A stretch of DNA of 33,637 nt. It comes from Pirellulales bacterium (GTDB lineage: Bacteria > Planctomycetota > Planctomycetia > Pirellulales > Thermoguttaceae). Position numbers and translations under genes: made by a program. Numbering within the stretch: the stretch's first letter is position 1; the number at the start of each line of letters is the position of its first letter. The stretch is from assembly GCA_016933425.1 (NCBI GenBank), contig JAFGAY010000375.1, positions 1 to 33,637 on the forward strand, written 5' to 3'. Of this stretch, positions 27,523-33,637 are shown piece by piece. The notes under the pieces are model-generated. The model made no database searches, had not been told where the DNA came from, and worked only from the letters and a program-made list of their open reading frames with translations.

Positions 27523-28626
27523 ATGAGCATAGAACAAAACTCCCCCATCTTCGAAAAACGCTCCCCCGTCCGACTCGTCGACGTCGCCAAGGCCGCCGGC
27601 GTCTCACGCTGGGCGGCCGGCTACGTTCTCAACGGCGGCGTCGGACGGAGCCGCGTCTCCAACGAAACGGCCTCGCGCATCCGGGATGTCGCCCATCGAC
27701 TCAACTACCAACCCCACTTCGCGGCCAGGCAACTCCGCGGAAAACGTTCGCGCACCCTCGGCGTCCTGGTCGCCTCGGCCGGCGATCCGCTCCGTTCCTT
27801 CCTGGTGCAGTATCTCGACGCCGAGGCCGTCAAAGTCGGTTGCCGCACCTTCATGGCCAACACCATCGGCAATCCGTCCGTCGGCCCGAATCAGTTCGAT
27901 TTTCACGTCGAACAGTTCGCCCGACGCGGCGTCGACGGCGTTTTGTGCGCCGTGCACCATTGGTTTCCCGGCGATCGGGCCGCCCTGCTCGACCGTCATC
28001 CGAACACGGTGTTTTACGAGTCGCCCGGCATTCCCGACGCGGCCTACGTAACCGTCGGCCGCGAGGAAGCCGTGCGGATCGCGGTTCGCCACCTGATTGA
28101 GCGAGGACGCCGGCGGATCGGGTTGGCGGTGATGGACCTGTCGCATCCGTCGGGCAAGGCGCGGCTTCGCGGCTACGACAAGGAACTCGCCGCCCACAAT
28201 TTCGCAACAGAGAAGAGGCTCGTTTTTCAGGGAAATTCGATCGGCCTGGCTTACGCCAAGTGCAACGAGGAAACGGGAGCCTGGGAATTTCCCCACGACA
28301 AAATGGATCGCGTTATCGATGCCCTGGTCGTCGACCAGAAGGCCGATGCCATCGTGACCCACGACGATTTTTGGGCGGCGTCGATCCTGCGCAGCCTTCG
28401 CGCCCGGGGAATCCGCGTGCCCGAGGACGTCGCCCTGGTCGGCTACTTGAACCATTATCTGGCCGACTGGATCGATCCCCCGTTGACCACCGTCGACCTC
28501 CAACACCGAGTGGCGGCCCAACAGATGATCGAAATGGTCGAAAAAATGATCGCCGGAGAAACCCTCGACGACGCGGAAAGGGTTTCTGTCGTCCGGCCGA
28601 AGCTGATCGTCCGGAGTTCGTCGTAA
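27523..28626 (+). CDS. LacI-family transcriptional regulator
   Basis: RLVDVAKAAGVSRWAAGYVLNGGVGRSRVSNETASRIRDVAHRLNYQPHFAARQLRGKRSRTLGVLV. Start set at ATG 27523 (acaggaagcc RBS) because the listed start at 27493 lies at the third palindrome. Confidence 0.92.
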   Translation: MSIEQNSPIFEKRSPVRLVDVAKAAGVSRWAAGYVLNGGVGRSRVSNETASRIRDVAHRLNYQPHFAARQLRGKRSRTLGVLVASAGDPLRSFLVQYLDAEAVKVGCRTFMANTIGNPSVGPNQFDFHVEQFARRGVDGVLCAVHHWFPGDRAALLDRHPNTVFYESPGIPDAAYVTVGREEAVRIAVRHLIERGRRRIGLAVMDLSHPSGKARLRGYDKELAAHNFATEKRLVFQGNSIGLAYAKCNEETGAWEFPHDKMDRVIDALVVDQKADAIVTHDDFWAASILRSLRARGIRVPEDVALVGYLNHYLADWIDPPLTTVDLQHRVAAQQMIEMVEKMIAGETLDDAERVSVVRPKLIVRSSS

Positions 28627-28677
28627 GAGAACTCGATTACGGCGGACAGCCAAGACATTTGATTTCGGGAGGTACCC

Positions 28678-28704
28678 ATGAAAAGAACGGCGATTCTTTT
28701 GTAG
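28678..28704 (+). other. Mini-ORF MKRTAILL* with strong ribosome-binding site (leader peptide or gene remnant)
   Basis: ttcgGGAGGtacccATG AAA AGA ACG GCG ATT CTT TTG TAG. Confidence 0.35.
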
Positions 28705-28875
28705 TGAGAGAGGTTCGTATCGGAGGAACGGTAAGAACGGGCTTTCGGCAAGCTATGAAAAGGTTCAAGAGGACACGGGAAGAGAAAGGCGGTTGGAGAT
28801 TCTCTGGTTTCCATCAAGTGAATCATGAATCACCTAGTAATTCACGACACCTTTAGCGCAATCAGGAGGTCTGCT

Positions 28876-30921
28876 ATGAAGCAACTATGTTTACTGTTCC
28901 TGGCATTGCTCGTCGGCGCCGCGTTGGCGATGCCCGCCCATGCCGTAACTTATGCCTGGGTTGGCCCAACCGGATCATGGAGCACCGACACGAACTGGGA
29001 CCCCACGGGAACCCCGGGCGCTGACGCGGGCGATTTGGCCAACATCAATGTCGGCACGTGCACTCTCGATTCGACCCCCGCGAATCCGCTGGGAAAGGTC
29101 TTTGTCGGCGGCACGGCGAACGGAATCTTGAACGTCGTGTCGGGGGCGAATTTGCAGGTAGGTGTTACCGGCGCTAACTCAGACTATGTTTACGTCGGTA
29201 ATGCAGCGGGTGTCTCAGGAGCCATCTACCAGACAGGAGGAGCCGTAACCCTAGCCAAAACGGGCACTGGCACCATGCGTCTCGCACCGAACGCCACCGG
29301 CTATGGTTACTATGCCCTGTCAGGCTCCGAAAGCACGTTGAGCGTCGTGGGCGCTCCCATCATCGGCGGCTTGGGCGCCGGAGTGTTCGACTTGACTGGC
29401 GGCACATTCACCACTGCGGGAGGCACCTACGTTTCCAATGGGTCCAATGCCATTGGCATCCTCAACATCACCGGCGGAAGCATGTCGCTCAACAGTGCCA
29501 CGGGTGGATTGCTTACGGGGCGATATGCCGGCGCCTTCTCCGCGGTCAACGTCAGCGGCACCGGCTCTCTGTCGGCCAAGTATGTTATTGACGTCAATAA
29601 CTACCTCTCCGCCACAGGCGTCGTGAACCTCGGGGCTGTCGGTACCGGCGGCGGCACCATCACCTCCTACAGCATCAGACACGACTCGACCACCGGTACC
29701 GGAATCTTCAACTTCCACGGTGGCACGTTAATAGCCGGCGATACGTTCGAGGAAATCATTGCGGGTACAACTCCTGCTCTTGACTTCATCACCGAAACTG
29801 TTGCCGCGTATGTCTATGGCGAAGGGGCCGTCATCGACACCAACGGCAACGATGCCACGATCGCCGCCCCCCTACTGGCACCGACGGGTCAGGGAATTCA
29901 GGCCCTCCAACTGGACTTCGTGACGGGAGGCGGCTCCGGATACTTTGCTCCTCCGGCGGTCAAGATCAGCGGCGGCACCGGCACGGGAGCCTCCGCCATT
30001 GCACACGTCGATCTGACTCCCGGTAGTCCCACCCTGGGCCAAGTCACCGGCTTCACGATTACCAACCCCGGCACGGGCTATACGCCAGAAGATGGAGTCC
30101 TGGTCGAACTTTTAGGTGGCGTGGATACCACCGGTTTTGCGGCCGGCGTTGAGGGCGTCACGCTGAACAGCGGGAACGTCTCCGGAGGATTGACCAAGAA
30201 CGGCGCGGGCATCCTGACCCTGTCTGGAACCAGTACCTACACAGGCGCCACCGCGGTCAATGCGGGTGGATTGGCCGTCACAGGCTCGATCACCAGCGAT
30301 GTTACGGTCGCCGCAACGGCCTCGCTGATGGGCACCGGCACGATCGACGGCGACGTCGATCTCAATGGAACCTTCAGCGTCGCGTACGACGGCGATGCCG
30401 ACTCCGTGGATCTGCTCTCGATCTTGGGAGAACTCGATTTGACCGGTGGAACAATCAGTTTTGCCAACGCTACTTCGGGTACGCTTGCTGAGGGAACCTA
30501 CGTGTTCGCAACCTACGGCACGCTACTCGGCAACCCAGCCACTGAAGTGGGAATGCTTCCAAACTGGTCAATCGATTACCTCTATGACTACGATGGCGGA
30601 ACGGACAACAGCATCGCGCTTTTGGTAGGTCCTGGCACGTCGATTCCCGGCGATACCAACTACGACGGTTACGTCGACAACACGGACGCGGCCGTGCTGG
30701 CCGGCAACTGGGGCGCCTCGGTCACGCAGGGGGACGTAACCGCCGGCGACTTCAATGACGACGGCGTGGTCAACGCGGCCGATGCGGCCATTCTAGCCGC
30801 CAACTGGAATCCCGCGCCGCCACCCACCGAAGCGGCCGGCGTGCCCGAACCCTCAACGACGGCCTTGTTCCTGGCCGGGCTATTAGGTCTGGCCGCCGCA
30901 CGCAAGAGGCGCCGCGCATAG
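28876..30921 (+). CDS. PEP-CTERM protein with autotransporter-type beta-strand repeat and dockerin-like EF-hand pair
   Basis: AGGAGGT RBS; signal peptide MKQLCLLFLALLVGAALAMPAHA; GGLTKNGAGILTLSGTSTYTGATAVNAGGL; GDTNYDGYVDNTDAAVLAGNWG and GDFNDDGVVNAADAAILAANW; VPEPSTTALFLAGLLGLAAARKRRR. Confidence 0.9.
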   Translation: MKQLCLLFLALLVGAALAMPAHAVTYAWVGPTGSWSTDTNWDPTGTPGADAGDLANINVGTCTLDSTPANPLGKVFVGGTANGILNVVSGANLQVGVTGANSDYVYVGNAAGVSGAIYQTGGAVTLAKTGTGTMRLAPNATGYGYYALSGSESTLSVVGAPIIGGLGAGVFDLTGGTFTTAGGTYVSNGSNAIGILNITGGSMSLNSATGGLLTGRYAGAFSAVNVSGTGSLSAKYVIDVNNYLSATGVVNLGAVGTGGGTITSYSIRHDSTTGTGIFNFHGGTLIAGDTFEEIIAGTTPALDFITETVAAYVYGEGAVIDTNGNDATIAAPLLAPTGQGIQALQLDFVTGGGSGYFAPPAVKISGGTGTGASAIAHVDLTPGSPTLGQVTGFTITNPGTGYTPEDGVLVELLGGVDTTGFAAGVEGVTLNSGNVSGGLTKNGAGILTLSGTSTYTGATAVNAGGLAVTGSITSDVTVAATASLMGTGTIDGDVDLNGTFSVAYDGDADSVDLLSILGELDLTGGTISFANATSGTLAEGTYVFATYGTLLGNPATEVGMLPNWSIDYLYDYDGGTDNSIALLVGPGTSIPGDTNYDGYVDNTDAAVLAGNWGASVTQGDVTAGDFNDDGVVNAADAAILAANWNPAPPPTEAAGVPEPSTTALFLAGLLGLAAARKRRRA

Positions 30922-31102
30922 ACAGCTTACGGATTATGAACCACCAGGGGCGCCCCATTTTTGTGCGACGAAAACGTTTGGGGAAAACGACGGGTGCTTG
31001 AATACGCCGCACACATTGGGACGCCCCACCACCACCGGTACGAACAGAGAAGAGGTTTTTTAAGAGTTTCACGACACCCTTAGACGAATTGGGAGGTCTG
31101 CG

Positions 31103-32935
31103 ATGAAGCAACTGTGCTTACTATTCCTGGCATTACTCGTGGTCGCCGCGTTGGCGACGCCCAGCCATGCCGTATCCTACACTTGGGTCGGCCCCACCGG
31201 CTCGTGGAGCAACGCCGCGAACTGGAGTCCCAATACGGGAACCCCAGGCGGCGGCGCAGGCGATTACGCCTATGTCAACACGGGAACCTGCACCCTCGAT
31301 TCGGTGCCCGCGAACCCCATCGAAAGACTCTTCGTCAGCAGCGCGGCGGGGACCGGGGTCTTGAGCATCGTGGACGGTGCAAACCTGCAAGTGGGCGTTA
31401 CCGGCGCCAACAGCGCCTACGTCTATAGCGGCAGCGCGGCGGGCGCTTCCGGGGCCATCTACCAATCGGGCGGCACGGTAACCCTGGCCAAAACGGGCAC
31501 CGGCTCCATGCGCATGGCATACAATGCCGCCGGCTATGGTTACTACGGCCTTTCAGGCTCCGGAACCACGCTGAGCATCGCCGGCGCGCCCATGATCGCG
31601 GCTGCTGGTGCCGGGTTGTTCGAACAAACCGGCGGCGCCGTGACCATGGCCGGTAGCGTTTACATCACCAACGGAGCGGCTGCTTGGGGCGTCTACGATC
31701 TCAGCGCCGGCAGCGCATCGGCGAACAGCGCCAACGGCGGTTTTCTGATGGCGCGAGCCGGTGGCAACGCCACCGTGAACGTGCGCGGCACCGGATCACT
31801 CTCCGTTAAACACTCCATGCAAATCGTTCAGAGCGGCGGAACCGGCATCGTGAACCTCGGCGCGGTCGGCACGGGCGGAGGCACCATCACGGCCTATACG
31901 ATCCAGAGCCCGATTGCAGGAGGGGTATTCAACTTCCACGGCGGCACACTGAAGGCCGGGCCCACGTTCGCGGAGATCATTGCGGGTACAACTCCCGATA
32001 GCGACTTCATCACCAGCGACGTGACGGCCTACGTCTACGGCGAAGGCGCCGTTATCGACACGGACGGAAACAACGCGGTCGTGAATGCCGCTCTCATCGC
32101 GCCAAACGGCAGCGGCCTGTCGAGCATCGCGGTGACCAACGGTGGTTCCGGCTATATCGCTCCGCCAATCGTCAAGATCACCGGTGGGTCCGGCACGGGC
32201 GCAACCGCCGTCGCCCAGATAAGCGGGGGTGTCGTGACCGGAATCACGATCACCAATCCGGGCGTCGACTACACCGCCGACAACCTTCCAACCATTACCC
32301 TGGAAGGCGCCGGCGGAAGCGGCTACACGCTGGGTACTATCGAACTCGCGGCCAACTCCTCCGGAGGACTGCGCAAACTGGGAGCCGGCGAACTGACTCT
32401 CGGCGGCGTTAACACCTACACCGGCGACACGGACGTCGAAGCCGGCTTGCTTTCACTGACCGGGTCGCTGGCCAGTGACGTGAACGTCTTGACCGGCGCC
32501 GCACTGGAAGGCACCGGCGCCGTCGGTGGCAGCGTCGTCGCGGCTGCCGACAGCTCCGTCGGACCCGGCACAAGCATTGGAACCCTCACCGTCGCCGGCA
32601 ACGCCACGCTGGCCGGTGTGCTGGACGTCGAATACGACAGCGGCACGGATGCCATCGACGTGCTCACGGTGTCGGGCGCACTCGACATGACCGGAGGCAC
32701 GATCGACTTCTCCGACATCGCCGAAACCCCTGTGGCTCTCACTCAGGACGCCTACGTCTTCGCAACCTACGGCAGCCTGGCCGGCAGCATGCCCACGGTG
32801 ACCAATGCCCCGGGTGGCTACCACGTCGACTTCGCCTATGAAGGCAACCAGATCGCTCTGGTTGTGCCCGAACCCTCGACCATGCTCCTGCTGGTCCTGG
32901 CCGGATTGACCTTGACGTTTTGGAAGCGTCGGTAA
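31103..32935 (+). CDS. PEP-CTERM protein with autotransporter-type beta-strand repeat, no dockerin; paralogue of 28876-30921
   Basis: MKQLCLLFLALLVVAALATPSHAVSYTWVGPTGSWSNAANW; GGLRKLGAGELTLGGVNTYTGDTDVEAGLL; VPEPSTMLLLVLAGLTLTFWKRR. Confidence 0.9.
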   Translation: MKQLCLLFLALLVVAALATPSHAVSYTWVGPTGSWSNAANWSPNTGTPGGGAGDYAYVNTGTCTLDSVPANPIERLFVSSAAGTGVLSIVDGANLQVGVTGANSAYVYSGSAAGASGAIYQSGGTVTLAKTGTGSMRMAYNAAGYGYYGLSGSGTTLSIAGAPMIAAAGAGLFEQTGGAVTMAGSVYITNGAAAWGVYDLSAGSASANSANGGFLMARAGGNATVNVRGTGSLSVKHSMQIVQSGGTGIVNLGAVGTGGGTITAYTIQSPIAGGVFNFHGGTLKAGPTFAEIIAGTTPDSDFITSDVTAYVYGEGAVIDTDGNNAVVNAALIAPNGSGLSSIAVTNGGSGYIAPPIVKITGGSGTGATAVAQISGGVVTGITITNPGVDYTADNLPTITLEGAGGSGYTLGTIELAANSSGGLRKLGAGELTLGGVNTYTGDTDVEAGLLSLTGSLASDVNVLTGAALEGTGAVGGSVVAAADSSVGPGTSIGTLTVAGNATLAGVLDVEYDSGTDAIDVLTVSGALDMTGGTIDFSDIAETPVALTQDAYVFATYGSLAGSMPTVTNAPGGYHVDFAYEGNQIALVVPEPSTMLLLVLAGLTLTFWKRR

Positions 32936-32980
32936 AGCGATACGCAATGCGTATCAAATGTATGGTACTCGACCGTCGAG

Positions 32981-33015
32981 CGGATGGAAGGTTGTCTCGA
33001 TAAACCTTCCATCCG
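32981..33015. repeat. Perfect 13-bp inverted repeat hairpin in intergenic region
   Basis: CGGATGGAAGGTT-gtctcgata-AACCTTCCATCCG. Confidence 0.8.
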
Positions 33016-33067
33016 TCTCGGCGGATCGCTATGCCGGGCGAGAAAAGAGAACTCTCGGAGAGAATTG

Positions 33068-33637
33068 ATGAACGTGCAACGAATGCTGGGCATCGTGTGT
33101 TTGCTTGCCGGGTGGCTGACGGCCCACGCCGCGTGGACCGCGCCGCCGACAATTGAGTCCGACTCGTGGACGCTGGGCATCCTGCCGGATACCCAGTACT
33201 ATACCCACTACAACAACGGCGTCTTCGAGGCCCAGACGCAGTATCTCGCCAGTCAGAAGTCGGCGCTGAACCTGAAATACGTGCTGCATGAAGGCGACAT
33301 TGTCCAAAGCAATGAGAAAACGTCTCATTGGGATTGTGCCTCGGGCGCCATGGCGACCCTGGACAATGCGGGCATTCCCTATTCCCTGACGACCGGCAAT
33401 CACGATTACTACAACAACTCCGAAACCCGGTCTTCGCAGCTATCCACCTACTTCCCCGTGTCGCGGCTGGACGACCGGCCGACGTTCGGCGGCGTCTACA
33501 GCGGCGAGCCCACGCTGACGAACAACAGCTATTCCTTCTTCACCGCCGGCGGCATCGATTGGCTCGTGATCGCCATGGAATATGGGCCCCGCGATTTTAT
33601 CCTCGATTGGGCCGATGGGCTGATGAAGGCCAATCCC
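33068..33637 (+). CDS. Calcineurin-like metallophosphoesterase, 3' end truncated by window
   Basis: Hand translation from ATG 33068 is open to the window end: MNVQRMLGIVCLLAGWLTAHAAW...WTLGILPDTQYYTHYNNGVFEAQTQYLASQK...VLHEGDIV...YSLTTGNHDYY. It is not in the ORF track. Confidence 0.82.
   Translation, partial: MNVQRMLGIVCLLAGWLTAHAAWTAPPTIESDSWTLGILPDTQYYTHYNNGVFEAQTQYLASQKSALNLKYVLHEGDIVQSNEKTSHWDCASGAMATLDNAGIPYSLTTGNHDYYNNSETRSSQLSTYFPVSRLDDRPTFGGVYSGEPTLTNNSYSFFTAGGIDWLVIAMEYGPRDFILDWADGLMKANP

Noticed and set aside
28260-28856. 198-aa ORF overlapping the LacI 3' end and the following gap
   Set aside because: Out of frame with a clear LacI gene; Arg/Gly-rich out-of-frame composition.

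Overview
The window is high-GC bacterial DNA, probably from a planctomycete (inference: DUF1559/H-X9-DG pseudopilin, PEP-CTERM plus dockerin-like proteins, paired Gfo/Idh/MocA oxidoreductases). It looks like a sugar/glycan-utilisation locus. In order it holds: a truncated M20 peptidase, a Zn-alcohol dehydrogenase, two Gfo/Idh/MocA oxidoreductases, a XylR-type AraC regulator (-), a first pair of PEP-CTERM surface proteins, a DUF1559 pseudopilin, a RhaT-family symporter (-), a co-directional cluster (class II aldolase-like protein, E2, E1alpha, E1beta, D-lyxose isomerase-like cupin, GH29 fucosidase), a sugar nucleotidyltransferase (-), a YHS-containing Cu P-type ATPase (-), an MFS sugar porter, an AGE-family epimerase, a LacI regulator, a second pair of PEP-CTERM proteins, and a metallophosphoesterase cut off by the window end and missing from the ORF track. 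The observations I rate highest are: (i) an aldolase-like protein whose HxDH zinc/catalytic motif reads VFNE, next to an E2 that appears to lack the subunit-binding domain and has Ser at the usual catalytic Asp, with no E3; (ii) a candidate intergenic small RNA at about 5046-5212, with a consensus promoter, alternative stems and a T-tract; (iii) palindromic operators in front of the LacI gene whose half-site TGCTCAC recurs upstream of the MFS porter; (iv) two tandem PEP-CTERM gene pairs, each with a dockerin-bearing first member and a dockerin-less second; (v) a structured ~280-nt leader before the first PEP-CTERM gene; and (vi) several perfect intergenic inverted repeats. No rRNA, tRNA, CRISPR array or transposase was recognised.
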